Shown here piece after piece: positions 39,077 to 49,055 of a stretch of 64,000 nucleotides of DNA. This DNA is from Rhodoferax antarcticus ANT.BR. GTDB lineage: Bacteria; Pseudomonadota; Gammaproteobacteria; Burkholderiales; Burkholderiaceae_C. The position numbers and the translations under genes are program-made. The notes beneath the pieces were generated by a model, which ran no database searches, was not told the origin of the DNA, and worked only from the letters and a program-made list of their open reading frames with translations. Numbering within the stretch: the stretch's first letter is position 1; each line of letters starts with the position of its first letter. The DNA lies in assembly GCF_001938565.1 (NCBI RefSeq), contig NZ_MSYM01000001.1:210876-274875 (forward strand). The letters are read 5' to 3'.

Positions 39077-40576
39077 ATGAACGCAACCATTCTTGTCCAG
39101 CCTGTTGTTTTGTCCGGTGGCTCCGGCACCCGGCTGTGGCCGCTGTCGCGTGAGAAATACCCCAAGCAGTTGCTCAGCCTCGTCGGCGAAGACTCGCTCT
39201 TGCAGGCCACCCTACGCCGCGTCGTCGGCACCCCCGGCGTGACGCTGGCGCAGCCCATGGTGGTGTGCAACGAAGAGTACCGCTTCGTGATTGCCGAACA
39301 GCTGCGCCTGCTCGGTGAAAGCGCAACGGTTGTGCTTGAGCCTTGTGGACGAAATACGGCTCCAGCCCTTACGCTGGCTGCGCTGGCAGCTATTAAAGGG
39401 GCAGCAGACCCGGTGCTGCTGGTGATGCCTGCAGACCATGTCATTACCGACGTGGCCGCGTTCCAGCAGGTTGTGAGTCAAGGCGCAACGCTGGCTGCTG
39501 CGGGTGCGGTGGTGACCTTTGGCATCACGCCGGACGCACCAGAGACCGGCTATGGCTACATCCAGACCGGCGCGCTTTTTGGCGGCGCGGATGACAACGC
39601 TGACGCCTGCGGTGCAAACGCGCGCACGATTGCCCGCTTTGTGGAAAAGCCCGATCTCGCAACCGCCCAAAGCTACCTGATTGCCGGCAACTACCTGTGG
39701 AACAGCGGGCTGTTCATGATGCGCGCATCAAGCTGGCTGGCAGCCCTGGGCCACTGCCGTGCCGACATTCTGGTTGCCTGTCAAAACGCCTGGAAGATCG
39801 GCCAGACCGACGGCGAGTTTGTGCGCGTGGGCAAAGAGCTGTTTGCCGCCTGCCCGAGCGACTCGATCGACTACGCGGTGATGGAGCGCTTGGCCGCCCA
39901 GACACCCGCTAAGGCCAATGCCGACACCGCTGCCCTGCCGCCCGGTGTGGTGATTGCGCTGCAAGCGGGTTGGTCCGACGTGGGCGCTTGGGACGCGTTG
40001 TGGCAAGTGCTGCCCAAAGACATGCACGGCAACGTCCTTCAGGGCGACGTGCTGCTGCAGGACTGCAGCAACACGCTGGCCATTTCCGAAGGCCGCCTGG
40101 TGGCCTGTGTCGGCGTGAGCGACTTGGTGGTAGTGGAGACTGCCGATGCGATTCTGGTGTCACACAAAGACAAAACGCAGGACGTGAAAAAGATTGTGGA
40201 CCGGCTCAAAAGCCAGCAGCGCGTCGAGAGCAGCGTCCATCGCAAGGTGTATCGGCCCTGGGGCTCTTACGACGGCGTGGACGCGGGCGAGCGTTTTCAG
40301 GTCAAACGCATTGTGGTCAAGCCCGGTGGCGTTTTGAGCCTGCAAATGCACCACCACCGCGCCGAGCACTGGATTGTGGTCAGCGGCACAGCCCGCGTCA
40401 CCCGGGGTGATGAGGTTTTTTTGCTGTCAGAGAACCAGTCCACCTTCATCCCGTTGGGCACCACGCACCGGCTGGAAAACCCGGGGCGGGTGCCACTGGA
40501 GATGATCGAGGTGCAGTCGGGTTCGTACCTGGGTGAGGACGACATCGTGCGACTTGAGGATGTCTACGGGCGCTGA
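39077..40576 (+). CDS. manC: Mannose-1-phosphate guanylyltransferase / mannose-6-phosphate isomerase
   Basis: About 499 residues, bifunctional. The N-terminal guanylyltransferase has VVLSGGSGTRLWPLSREKYP then KQ, GRNTAPALTLAALAA and LLVMPADHVI. The C-terminal type II phosphomannose isomerase (cupin) has YRPWGSYDGVDAGERFQVKR and LSLQMHHHRAEHW. Together they turn mannose-6-phosphate into GDP-mannose. The ATG at 39077 is the most family-like start; another is at 39041. The DNA for the conserved segment around 39352-39396 strongly resembles the dispersed 45-bp repeat although the protein is not interrupted (see findings). Confidence 0.93.
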   Translation: MNATILVQPVVLSGGSGTRLWPLSREKYPKQLLSLVGEDSLLQATLRRVVGTPGVTLAQPMVVCNEEYRFVIAEQLRLLGESATVVLEPCGRNTAPALTLAALAAIKGAADPVLLVMPADHVITDVAAFQQVVSQGATLAAAGAVVTFGITPDAPETGYGYIQTGALFGGADDNADACGANARTIARFVEKPDLATAQSYLIAGNYLWNSGLFMMRASSWLAALGHCRADILVACQNAWKIGQTDGEFVRVGKELFAACPSDSIDYAVMERLAAQTPAKANADTAALPPGVVIALQAGWSDVGAWDALWQVLPKDMHGNVLQGDVLLQDCSNTLAISEGRLVACVGVSDLVVVETADAILVSHKDKTQDVKKIVDRLKSQQRVESSVHRKVYRPWGSYDGVDAGERFQVKRIVVKPGGVLSLQMHHHRAEHWIVVSGTARVTRGDEVFLLSENQSTFIPLGTTHRLENPGRVPLEMIEVQSGSYLGEDDIVRLEDVYGR

Positions 40577-40589
40577 ACCCTTTTTATAT

Positions 40590-40638
40590 AGGTTTTATGG
40601 CTCCAGCCCTTATACACAAAGCGCTGGTAGCTATCAAT
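40590..40638 (-). repeat. Dispersed ~45-bp repeat between convergent manC and metF
   Basis: Minus-strand reading GATAGCTACCAGCGC, then TGTATAAGGGCTGGAGCC. It fills the space between the manC stop (40576) and the metF stop (40640). Confidence 0.87.
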
Positions 40639-40639
40639 A

Positions 40640-41485
40640 TCATTTCTGCAAACCGAGTCGACTGCAAATCTCCAGCGTAGCCGTATTCTGGTTCATGCTG
40701 TAAAAGTGCAGCCCAGGCGCACCACCGGCGCGGAGTTGTTCGCACAAGTCCGTCACCACATCCAGCCCGAACGCTTTGATGGACGCGGTGTCGTCGCCAA
40801 ACGCTTGCAGCCGCAAGCGGATCCAGCGCGGGATTTCTGCGCCGCAGGCATCACTGAAGCGCATCAGCTGGGTGGAGCTGGTGATGGGCATGATGCCGGG
40901 CACCACCGGAATCTGCACCCCCAGCGCATCGGCATCTTCGACAAACCTGAAATAGGCATCCGAGTTATAGAAATACTGCGTAATAGCAGAGTCTGCGCCA
41001 GCACGCGCCTTGGTGGCAAAAGCCTTCAGGTCGCTCTCGGCGGATTTGGCTTGCGGATGGATTTCTGGGTAGGCGGCCACCTCGATGTGGAAATCATTAC
41101 CAGTCTCGGTGCGAATGAAAGTCACCAGATCACTGGCGTACTGAAATTCGCCGCCCGCACCGTAACCGCTGGGCAAATCACCGCGCAACGCCACCAAGCG
41201 TTTGACGCCTATGGCTTGGAGCAGGGCGAGCTGCCCACGCACCCCCTCGCGTGTCGCGCCAACGCACGACAAGTGCGACGCAGCCGCCACGCCCTCGGCC
41301 AGAATCTCGCGCACGGTGTTGAACGTGCCCTCTTGGGTGGAGCCACCGGCGCCAAAGGTCACCGAACAGAATTCGGGCTTGAGCGCGTATAAGGCCTGGC
41401 GCACCACGCGCAGCTTCTCCACCCCCTCAGGGGTTTTGGGAGGAAAAAACTCAATGCTGACGGGAATAACAGAAGAAGCGGTCAT
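40640..41485 (-). CDS. metF: Methylenetetrahydrofolate reductase
   Basis: 281 residues, FAD enzyme that reduces 5,10-methylene- to 5-methyl-tetrahydrofolate for methionine synthesis. Recognised by SIEFFPPKTPEGVEKL, SVTFGAGGSTQEGT, LRGDLPSGYGAGGEFQYASD and ITQYFYNSDAYFRFVEDADA. The ATG at 41485 lies 8 bp after the tlyA stop. Third gene of the minus-strand group ahcY-tlyA-metF behind an SAH riboswitch, which links methyl-donor supply to SAH level. Confidence 0.95.
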   Translation of the reverse strand: MTASSVIPVSIEFFPPKTPEGVEKLRVVRQALYALKPEFCSVTFGAGGSTQEGTFNTVREILAEGVAAASHLSCVGATREGVRGQLALLQAIGVKRLVALRGDLPSGYGAGGEFQYASDLVTFIRTETGNDFHIEVAAYPEIHPQAKSAESDLKAFATKARAGADSAITQYFYNSDAYFRFVEDADALGVQIPVVPGIMPITSSTQLMRFSDACGAEIPRWIRLRLQAFGDDTASIKAFGLDVVTDLCEQLRAGGAPGLHFYSMNQNTATLEICSRLGLQK

Positions 41486-41493
41486 GGCACGCC

Positions 41494-42432
41494 TTAACAA
41501 TCAACAGCACCCGGCTGGCGGGCGCAGATAAAAAACTCACGGTTGCCATCGCCACCGGAAATCGGTGAATCAAACCAATGCGTCACCGTCAAACCCAGCT
41601 CAGCACAGGTGTTGCGCAGGCGCTGCTCCACCAGAAGGTACATGGAAGCGTCTTTGACAATGCCACCCTTGCCCACCTGGCCTGGCTGCAGTTCAAACTG
41701 CGGTTTGACCAAGGTGAGCAGCGTGCCACCGGCTTTAAGCAGCGGCACCACGGCGGGCAACACCAGCGTTTGCGAGATGAAAGACAGATCGGCCACGATC
41801 AGGTCAAATTCGGGAACAAACGCACCGTCTAAGGACACTCGGCTAGCTGAAGCGGCCTCGACATCGTCAACCTCAAATGCTTCATGCCGGGCGTCTTCCA
41901 ACGGCTCAGCCTGATCCTGCTCAGCCGCATTGAACTCGCCGGATTCGTCATCTTCAAGGTCAAATTGGCCCTCATCCCCTATGCTGTCTGCGTAGGCAGC
42001 TATCAAATCAGAAGCATCCAGCGCGCGCGCATTGAGCCCTTCCACGCACAGCACGCGTGGGTCGGCGCGCAGTTGGGGGTGCAGTTGGGCGCTGCCTACA
42101 TCCACCCCCACCACCATGGTCGCGCCTAGCTGCAGCAGGCAATCGGTGAAACCACCGGTGCTTTGTCCGATATCCAGACACTGCAGACCGTCTACCGACA
42201 GGCCAACGTGTTTGAGCGCGGCTTCCAGCTTCAAGCCGCCACGTGACACGTAACGCGTCTCGGAGTCGTCGAGCAGTTTGATCTCGGCATCGGGCGGCAC
42301 GTCGTCACCGTTTTTTGCGACCTGGCGCCACACGTCACCCTGCAGCCATTGGACGCCGCCCGCTCTCAGGCGCTGCGCCTGAGAGCGGGTGCTGGCCAGG
42401 CCACGCTGTACCAGCAATTGGTCAATTCGCAT
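41494..42432 (-). CDS. tlyA: TlyA-family RNA 2'-O-methyltransferase with an acidic, repeat-derived insertion
   Basis: 312 residues; relatives have about 245-270. N-terminal S4 RNA-binding domain (MRIDQLLVQRGLASTRSQAQ), then an FtsJ-like methyltransferase with the SAM motif CLDIGQSTGGFTDCLLQLGA and the later VKPQFELQPGQVGKGG. In the middle lies an insert of about 60 residues that is strongly acidic (DEGQFDLEDDESGEF and on); its start (LIAAYADSIGDEGQF) is encoded by a dispersed repeat at 41961-42008. Members methylate ribosomal RNA, though some are called hemolysins. It lies between ahcY and metF and produces SAH in its own reaction. Confidence 0.9.
   Translation of the reverse strand: MRIDQLLVQRGLASTRSQAQRLRAGGVQWLQGDVWRQVAKNGDDVPPDAEIKLLDDSETRYVSRGGLKLEAALKHVGLSVDGLQCLDIGQSTGGFTDCLLQLGATMVVGVDVGSAQLHPQLRADPRVLCVEGLNARALDASDLIAAYADSIGDEGQFDLEDDESGEFNAAEQDQAEPLEDARHEAFEVDDVEAASASRVSLDGAFVPEFDLIVADLSFISQTLVLPAVVPLLKAGGTLLTLVKPQFELQPGQVGKGGIVKDASMYLLVEQRLRNTCAELGLTVTHWFDSPISGGDGNREFFICARQPGAVDC
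41961..42008 (-). repeat. Dispersed ~45-bp repeat inside tlyA
   Basis: Minus-strand reading GATAGCTGCCTACGC, then GCATAGGGGATGAGGGCC, a diverged copy in frame with tlyA. It begins the acidic insertion of the protein. Confidence 0.7.
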
Positions 42433-42552
42433 AAATATCCAAGTTTTGCACCGCAGGCCCAACCCGCGTCAGGAACACCGCTGCGCTGGCGTTGCCGGGC
42501 GGCTGGTGTCGTCTGATTGAGGGAGGGGCGCCGCAGGCGCTTCGGGGGTGGT

Positions 42553-44004
42553 TCAATACCTGTAGGCTTCAGCCTTGTACGGGCCGGCCTTGCTGACGCC
42601 AATGTAGGCAGCTTGTTCGTCGGTTAGTTCACTCAGCATTGCGCCGACCTTCATCAGGTGCAGGCGCGCCACTTTTTCGTCCAAGTGCTTAGGCAGCACA
42701 TACACCTGGCCTGACTGGTAGGCGTCGGGCTTGGTGAACAGTTCGATCTGCGCCAACGTCTGGTTGGCAAAGCTCGAGCTCATCACAAAACTCGGGTGGC
42801 CAGTGCCACAACCCAGGTTCACTAAGCGGCCCTTCGCCAGCAGAATGATGCGCTTGGACGGCTTCTCGCCCTTGGCCGGGAAGATCACATGGTCCACCTG
42901 CGGCTTGATCTCGTCCCACTCGCATTTTTCCAGCGATGCCACGTCGATCTCGTTGTCAAAGTGACCGATGTTGCAGACGATGGCCTGGTCTTTCATCGCG
43001 TCCATGTGCTCGTAGGTGATGACATTTTTGTTACCGGTCGCGCTGACAAAAATGTCGCATTTGTCGGCGGCGTATTCCATCGTCACCACTTTGTAGCCTT
43101 CCATGGCGGCTTGTAGGGCGTTGATCGGGTCAATCTCTGTCACCCACACCTGAGCCGACAAGGCGCGCAAAGCTTGGGCGGAACCCTTGCCCACATCACC
43201 GTAACCAGCCACACAAGCGACCTTGCCGGCAATCATCACATCGGTGGCGCGCTTGATGGCGTCGACCAAAGATTCGCGGCAACCATACAGGTTGTCAAAC
43301 TTGCTCTTGGTCACTGAATCGTTGACGTTGATGGCACGAATGGCCAGCGTGCCCTTGGCTGACATCTCGATCAGGCGGTGCACACCGGTGGTGGTTTCCT
43401 CGGTCACGCCAATGATGTTTTGCAGGCGGCGGCTGTACCAGGTGGCGTCTTCTACAAGCTTGGCTTTGATCGCAGCGTACAGGCAAACTTCTTCTTCGCT
43501 GGTGGGGTTGTCCAACAAGTTGGCGTCTTTTTCGGCGCGGGTGCCCAAGTGCATCAGCAAAGTGGCATCACCACCGTCGTCCAGAATCATGTTCGGGCCT
43601 TCATCAGCCGCGCCTTTTTCGCCACCGAACTCAAAAATGCGGTGGGTGTAGTCCCAGTAGTCGGTGAGCGACTCGCCTTTGTAGGCAAACACCGGCGTGC
43701 CTTGCGCCACCAGAGCCGCTGCGGCATGGTCTTGGGTGGAATAAATGTTGCACGAGGCCCAGCGCACTTGGGCGCCCAGGGCTTGCAGGGTTTCAACCAG
43801 CACCGCGGTCTGGATCGTCATGTGCAAAGAGCCAGTAATGCGGGCACCTTTGAGCGGCTGGTCTTTGGCGAACTCTTCGCGAATGGCCATCAGGCCGGGC
43901 ATTTCGGTCTCGGCAATATTGAGTTCCTTGCGGCCCCAAGCGGCCAGGCCGATGTCGGCAATGATGTAATCTTGTTTAACTGCTGCGGGTTCGATAGCGC
44001 TCAT
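42553..44004 (-). CDS. ahcY: S-adenosylhomocysteine hydrolase
   Basis: 483 residues; splits SAH into adenosine and homocysteine, removing the inhibitor of methyltransferases. NAD-binding motif [15 protein letters not shown], substrate-site sequence [16 protein letters not shown], and the C-terminal KAEAYRY are characteristic. The ATG at 44004 has GGAG 8 bp upstream. It is controlled by the SAH riboswitch in its leader and followed by tlyA (120 bp) and metF. Confidence 0.97.
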   Translation of the reverse strand: MSAIEPAAVKQDYIIADIGLAAWGRKELNIAETEMPGLMAIREEFAKDQPLKGARITGSLHMTIQTAVLVETLQALGAQVRWASCNIYSTQDHAAAALVAQGTPVFAYKGESLTDYWDYTHRIFEFGGEKGAADEGPNMILDDGGDATLLMHLGTRAEKDANLLDNPTSEEEVCLYAAIKAKLVEDATWYSRRLQNIIGVTEETTTGVHRLIEMSAKGTLAIRAINVNDSVTKSKFDNLYGCRESLVDAIKRATDVMIAGKVACVAGYGDVGKGSAQALRALSAQVWVTEIDPINALQAAMEGYKVVTMEYAADKCDIFVSATGNKNVITYEHMDAMKDQAIVCNIGHFDNEIDVASLEKCEWDEIKPQVDHVIFPAKGEKPSKRIILLAKGRLVNLGCGTGHPSFVMSSSFANQTLAQIELFTKPDAYQSGQVYVLPKHLDEKVARLHLMKVGAMLSELTDEQAAYIGVSKAGPYKAEAYRY

Positions 44005-44082
44005 GGTTCACTCCAAAAAGTAAAGAGGACAACCACGGCCACCTAGCGGGAATCGGGGGGGGAAGACTCACCGCACAGCGAC

Positions 44083-44196
44083 CGTGGGTGAGCGCCGTTG
44101 TGAAACGCTGCGTCAAAAGGAACAACAGCGGGGTCCGAGCCTCACTCAGCACGATGCATGGGGCCATCAGTGTGAGCTGCAACGCTCCTCGGAAGT
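44083..44196 (-). ncRNA. SAH riboswitch in the ahcY leader
   Basis: Read on the minus strand: CCGAGGAGCGTTGCAGC at 44192-44176, then AGGCTCGG at 44142-44135, whose CTCGG closes the P1 stem with CCGAG, and CAACGGCGCTCACC at 44100-44087, which forms the pseudoknot with GAGCGTTG. These are the conserved elements of the SAH riboswitch class found in beta- and gammaproteobacteria in front of ahcY, usually switching expression on when SAH binds. Downstream, CTCACC (44092-44087) can instead pair with GGTGAG (44072-44067), a likely alternative hairpin of the expression platform. Confidence 0.92.
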
Positions 44197-44201
44197 GGCA
44201 G

Positions 44202-44207
44202 ATTATA
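44202..44207 (-). promoter_or_regulatory. -10 box of the ahcY promoter
   Basis: TATAAT on the minus strand, a perfect -10 hexamer, ending about 7 bp before the first riboswitch bases. It would start the transcript right at the aptamer. The -35 is weak (TTGGCG lies at 20 bp, too far for an ideal spacer). Confidence 0.6.
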
Positions 44208-44387
44208 GAGAAGCAGTATGACGGCTGCGCCAACCTGCCGACTTGACCCGGATCACTCAGCACTCAAATACGGGTCAATAACGTGCTTTGTTGCTGAGGG
44301 GTCACTTTTGCGCACGTTTTGGCAAACCAAGCGTGCAAAATACATCCCCCAAAGATTCACCATGTGAGCCCACTCAAAGGAACCCTC

Positions 44388-46820
44388 TTGAGCAACAACA
44401 TCAAAGCCCAGCCATCAGACATTGGCAAAGACATTAATGCCCACTTGCTGCACACGGTTGGCGCTGATCCAGCGCACGCCTCGCGCAGCGACATGATGCT
44501 CGCCGTGGCCCAAGTGGCGCGCGCGCAGTTGTCCGAGCGCTGGGTGCATACCCAGCGGGAGGAAGCCCGCCACAAGGCGCGACGCGTGGTTTACTTGTCC
44601 ATGGAGTTCCTGATGGGGCGCACTATGTCCAATGCCCTGGCTGCTCTGAACCTCACCGAGGGCGCCGCCGCCGGTGCCCTGCAACACGCTCAGAACCTTG
44701 AAGACCTCACCAACTGCGAACCTGACGCAGCGCTGGGCAACGGCGGTCTGGGTCGGCTGGCAGCGTGTTTTCTTGACTCCATGGCCACGCTGGGTCTGCC
44801 CTCGTTTGGTTACGGCATCCGCTACGAATACGGCATGTTCGCGCAGGACATCCAGAACGGCTGCCAGGTGGAATACCCTGACTCGTGGCTGAAAGACGGC
44901 ACGCCCTGGGAGTTCCCCCGCGCCGAGCTCACCTACCCGGTACGCTTTGGTGGCTGGGTGGCCCACGAAGATGGCAAAGTCATCTGGAAGCATGCTGGTG
45001 AAGTAGCCGCCAAGGCATACGACATGGTGGTGCCCGGCCACGGCACGCACAAAGTCAGCACTTTGCGCCTGTGGAAAGCCGTGGCCCCGGATCACATCGA
45101 TCTGGGTGCTTTCAACACGGGCGACTATGCACGCGCGGCCAGCGCCAAGAATGAATACGAAAATATTTCGTGGGTGCTCTACCCCAACGACAGCACACTC
45201 GCGGGACGCGAGTTGCGCCTGAAGCAGGAATATTTCTTCGTTGCGGCCTCCATGCAGGACCTGATCAAGCGGCACCTGCATGAGCATCACACGCTGGACA
45301 ATCTGGCCGAGCATGTCGCCATTCACCTCAACGACACGCATCCTGCCATCGGGGTGGCGGAGTTGATGCGTATCCTGTGTGACGAGCACTCTATGCATTG
45401 GGATCGCGCCTGGGCGCTATGCGGCTCGACGTTCTCCTACACCAATCACACGTTGATGCCTGAAGCGCTGGAATCCTGGCCGGTGTCATTGGTTCAGCAT
45501 GTGTTGCCGCGTCATCTGGAAATCATCTTCCGGATCAACAAGGAATTTCTTGACCAGGCGGCACGCCTTTGCCCGGGTGACCATGACTTCCTCAAACGCC
45601 TGTCACTGATTGACGAAACCGGTGAGCGGCGCGTGCGCATGGCCCACCTGTGCGTGGTCGGCAGCCACCGGATCAACGGTGTGTCGGCGTTGCATTCCGA
45701 TCTGCTGGTGCACACCATTTTTGCGGACTTTGCAAAACTGTGGCCACACCGTTTTACCAACATGACCAACGGCGTCACGCCCCGGCGCTGGCTGGCGCAG
45801 TCCAACCCAGGTCTGTCCCGACTGCTGGATGTCAGTCTGGGCCCAGACTGGCGGCTTGATCTGGACCAGTTAAAACGCTTGAAAGAGCACCAGGGCGATG
45901 CCGCTTTCAGGGCGCAGTTCAGGGCCATCAAACGTGAGAACAAGGTGCGCCTGGCTAAACTCATTCAACAAACCACCGGCGTGGTGGTCAGCCCTGACAG
46001 CCTGTTTGACGTGCAGGTCAAACGCATTCACGAGTACAAACGTCAACTGCTCAATCTGCTGCATGTGGTCACCCGTTACAAGGCGATCCTGGCCGACCCG
46101 CAAGCAGCCTGGGTGCCGCGCACCGTGATCTTTGCAGGCAAGGCGGCGTCGAGCTACGTTTCAGCCAAATCCATCATTCGTCTGATCCACGATGTGGGCC
46201 TGACCATCAACAACGACCCGCGCATCGGCGACAAGCTAAAACTGGTATTTATCCCCAATTACGGCGTGTCGCTGGCTGAAATCATCATGCCGGGTGCTGA
46301 TCTGTCAGAGCAGATTTCAACCGCCGGCACCGAGGCATCTGGCACCGGCAACATGAAGCTGGCGCTCAACGGAGCTCTCACCATTGGCACCGACGACGGC
46401 GCCAACATCGAAATCAGGCAGCAAGTTGGTGATGAGAATATTTTCATTTTCGGTCTGAACACTGCCGAAGTGCGCCACCTGCGGATTACCGGCTACCAGC
46501 CACTGAACCACTACGAAAACAATCCAACGCTAAAGGCAGTGCTGGATGCCATTGGTGAAGGCGAGTTTTCACCCGATGAGCCGGGCAGGTACAGCGCCCT
46601 GGTCAACTCGCTGGTCTGGGGTGGCGACCATTACCTGCTGCTGGCTGACTATGCCTCCTATGTCGCCACGCAGGCGCAGGTTGACGATTTGTACCGCCAG
46701 CCCGACCAGTGGTCCCAGCGGGCTATCGCCAACGTTGCGGGCATGGGTGTTTTCTCGTCAGACCGCACGATTGGGGAGTATGCTCGCCAGATCTGGCACG
46801 TTGGACCAGCGGCTTATTGA
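44388..46820 (+). CDS. glgP: Glycogen phosphorylase
   Basis: About 810 residues; releases glucose-1-phosphate from glycogen with pyridoxal phosphate as cofactor. The PLP lysine lies in GTEASGTGNMKLALNGALTI. YLSMEFLMGRTMSNAL, ALGNGGLGRLAACFLDSMAT and VKRIHEYKRQLLN are family marks. The chosen start is a TTG at 44388 with AAAGGA six bases upstream; no ATG lies in a suitable place, and a GTG at 44364 is an alternative. First of three plus-strand glycogen genes (glgP-glgB-glgX). Confidence 0.95.
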   Translation: MSNNIKAQPSDIGKDINAHLLHTVGADPAHASRSDMMLAVAQVARAQLSERWVHTQREEARHKARRVVYLSMEFLMGRTMSNALAALNLTEGAAAGALQHAQNLEDLTNCEPDAALGNGGLGRLAACFLDSMATLGLPSFGYGIRYEYGMFAQDIQNGCQVEYPDSWLKDGTPWEFPRAELTYPVRFGGWVAHEDGKVIWKHAGEVAAKAYDMVVPGHGTHKVSTLRLWKAVAPDHIDLGAFNTGDYARAASAKNEYENISWVLYPNDSTLAGRELRLKQEYFFVAASMQDLIKRHLHEHHTLDNLAEHVAIHLNDTHPAIGVAELMRILCDEHSMHWDRAWALCGSTFSYTNHTLMPEALESWPVSLVQHVLPRHLEIIFRINKEFLDQAARLCPGDHDFLKRLSLIDETGERRVRMAHLCVVGSHRINGVSALHSDLLVHTIFADFAKLWPHRFTNMTNGVTPRRWLAQSNPGLSRLLDVSLGPDWRLDLDQLKRLKEHQGDAAFRAQFRAIKRENKVRLAKLIQQTTGVVVSPDSLFDVQVKRIHEYKRQLLNLLHVVTRYKAILADPQAAWVPRTVIFAGKAASSYVSAKSIIRLIHDVGLTINNDPRIGDKLKLVFIPNYGVSLAEIIMPGADLSEQISTAGTEASGTGNMKLALNGALTIGTDDGANIEIRQQVGDENIFIFGLNTAEVRHLRITGYQPLNHYENNPTLKAVLDAIGEGEFSPDEPGRYSALVNSLVWGGDHYLLLADYASYVATQAQVDDLYRQPDQWSQRAIANVAGMGVFSSDRTIGEYARQIWHVGPAAY

Positions 46821-46874
46821 TAAAAACTGACAACACAGCTTGCCGAGCGCTGTCCTGCCTCACGAAAGACTTTT

Positions 46875-49055
46875 ATGTTGCCACCGCAAGATATCGACCG
46901 GATCTGTCGAGCCAATCACAACGACCCTTTCGGTGTCTTGGGGCCACACACAATCAAGGGCAACCAGACCTCCGTGCGCTGCTTTTTGCCCACCGCACAA
47001 ACCGTCACCGTGGTCAGCCCCGATGGTCAGGTGCTCGGCGAGCTTGTTCAGCAGCACCCCGACGGCTTTTTTGAAGGCGTCGTCAGCGCCAAGCGTGACG
47101 CCCCTTACCAGCTTCGGGTGGTGTGGGCCAGCGGCTTCACCCATCTGCTAGAGGACCCTTATCGCTTCCCGTTGGTGCTGGGCGAGATGGATGTCTGGCT
47201 CTTGGGCGAAGGCACGCATCTGCGGCCGTTTGAGGTGCTAGGTGCTAGGCCTTGCACCATGCAAGGTGTCTCTGGCACCAGTTTTGCGGTCTGGGCACCC
47301 AACGCCTCCCGCGTCAGCGTGGTGGGTGACTTCAACGCCTGGGACAGTCGGCGTCATCCCATGCGCCTGCGGCGTGAGTGTGGGGTGTGGGAACTGTTCC
47401 TGCCAGGTGTGCAAGCCGGTGCGCTTTACAAGTATGAAATCCGCACGCACTGCGGCGAGGTGCTGGCCGCGCGGGCCGACCCGTATGCCCTGCAGTCCGA
47501 GCTGCGTCCGGCCACGGCCAGTGTGGTGGGCAAGCTGCCTGCCAAGATCGCGCCCGACCTGACACGCAAGCTGGCGAACGCGCTGGATGCGCCGGTTAGC
47601 ATCTACGAAGTTCATCTGGGCTCCTGGCGGCGCGTGGCAGAAGAGGGCGGCCGCTGGCTGACTTGGGACGAACTGGCCGACACCCTGATCCCTTACGTCC
47701 AAGACATGGGCTTCACGCACCTGGAACTATTGCCAGTCAGCGAGCACCCGTTCGACGGCTCCTGGGGCTATCAGCCCATTGGCTTGTATGCGCCTACCTC
47801 GCGTTTTGGGGACGCTGCAGGCTTTGGCCGCCTTGTCAAGCGCTGCCACGAAGCTGGCATTGGTCTGATTCTGGATTGGGTTCCTGCGCACTTTCCCAGC
47901 GATGCCCATGGTCTTGCCAACTTTGATGGCACGCATTTGTACGAGTACGCCGATCCACGCGAAGGTTTCCACAACGACTGGAACACCCTGATCTACAACC
48001 TGGGGCGCACCGAAGTCAAAAACTTCCTTGTGGGCAATGCGCTGTATTGGCTGGAGCGCTTTGGCGTGGACGGTTTGCGGGTGGATGCGGTCGCATCTAT
48101 GCTTTACCGTGACTACAGCCGCGAAGATGGCCAATGGATCCCGAACATCTACGGCGGGCGTGAAAACCTGGAGGCCATTGCCTTCTTGAAGCGGATGAAT
48201 GAGGTGGTGGGCGTGCAGCGCGAGCAAGCTATCACCCTGGCCGAAGAGTCCACCGCTTACCCTGCCGTGTCACGCCCAACCTTTGCTGGCGGGCTGGGTT
48301 TTCACTACAAGTGGAACATGGGCTGGATGCATGACACCCTGGCCTACATGGCCCGCGACCCGATTTACCGCCAGCACCACCAGGGCGAGATGACCTTCAG
48401 CATGGTTTATGCGTTCAACGAGAATTTTGTCCTGCCGATTTCTCATGACGAAGTGGTGCACGGCAAAGGTTCGTTGCTCACCAGAATGCCAGGCGACGCT
48501 TGGCAAAAATTTGCCAACCTGCGCACGTTCTTAGGCTATATGTTTGGCCATCCGGGCAAAAAGTTGTTGTTCATGGGCTGTGAGTTTGCGCAAGAGCGCG
48601 AATGGAACCACGACCAGAGCCTGGACTGGCACTTGCTGGACGAACCACAGCACGCTGGCGTGCAAACGCTGGTCCGCGACCTCAACCACCTGTACCGGGC
48701 CACCCCGGCGCTGTACCAGCAGGATTTTGTGCCTGCGGGCTTTGAGTGGATTGACCATGGTGACAACCAACGCTCGCTTTTGAGCTTCATTCGCTGGTCA
48801 ACCGATCAGGCCAGTTTTGTTGTGGTGTTGTGCAACTTCACCCCAAATGTCTGGACCGACTACCGACTGGGTGTGCCGCGCTCCGGGCATTATCAGGAAG
48901 CCCTCAACACCGACTGGGCGGCGTACGGCGGTAGCCGTGTCTGCGCGCTGGCGGCCGGGCAGTTGGCCGACGATACGCCCTGGCACGGCAAATTACATTC
49001 CCTGTTACTCACCGTACCGCCTTTGGCGACTGTATTCCTGAAATGGACCGCCTGA
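46875..49055 (+). CDS. glgB: 1,4-alpha-glucan branching enzyme
   Basis: 726 residues. Two N-terminal beta-sandwich domains (the first from [10 protein letters not shown], the second with [20 protein letters not shown]) are followed by a GH13 barrel with the catalytic Asp in [13 protein letters not shown], the Glu in [11 protein letters not shown] and the third acidic residue in [13 protein letters not shown]. It makes the alpha-1,6 branches of glycogen. ATG at 46875, 54 bp after glgP. Its 3' end overlaps glgX by 13 bp, so the two are translationally coupled. Confidence 0.96.
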   Translation: MLPPQDIDRICRANHNDPFGVLGPHTIKGNQTSVRCFLPTAQTVTVVSPDGQVLGELVQQHPDGFFEGVVSAKRDAPYQLRVVWASGFTHLLEDPYRFPLVLGEMDVWLLGEGTHLRPFEVLGARPCTMQGVSGTSFAVWAPNASRVSVVGDFNAWDSRRHPMRLRRECGVWELFLPGVQAGALYKYEIRTHCGEVLAARADPYALQSELRPATASVVGKLPAKIAPDLTRKLANALDAPVSIYEVHLGSWRRVAEEGGRWLTWDELADTLIPYVQDMGFTHLELLPVSEHPFDGSWGYQPIGLYAPTSRFGDAAGFGRLVKRCHEAGIGLILDWVPAHFPSDAHGLANFDGTHLYEYADPREGFHNDWNTLIYNLGRTEVKNFLVGNALYWLERFGVDGLRVDAVASMLYRDYSREDGQWIPNIYGGRENLEAIAFLKRMNEVVGVQREQAITLAEESTAYPAVSRPTFAGGLGFHYKWNMGWMHDTLAYMARDPIYRQHHQGEMTFSMVYAFNENFVLPISHDEVVHGKGSLLTRMPGDAWQKFANLRTFLGYMFGHPGKKLLFMGCEFAQEREWNHDQSLDWHLLDEPQHAGVQTLVRDLNHLYRATPALYQQDFVPAGFEWIDHGDNQRSLLSFIRWSTDQASFVVVLCNFTPNVWTDYRLGVPRSGHYQEALNTDWAAYGGSRVCALAAGQLADDTPWHGKLHSLLLTVPPLATVFLKWTA

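Noticed and set aside
44244..44277. TGACCCG ... CGGGTCA inverted repeat between ahcY and glgP as a terminator
   Set aside because: The 7-bp arms are 20 bp apart, no T-run follows on either strand, and both flanking genes point away from it.
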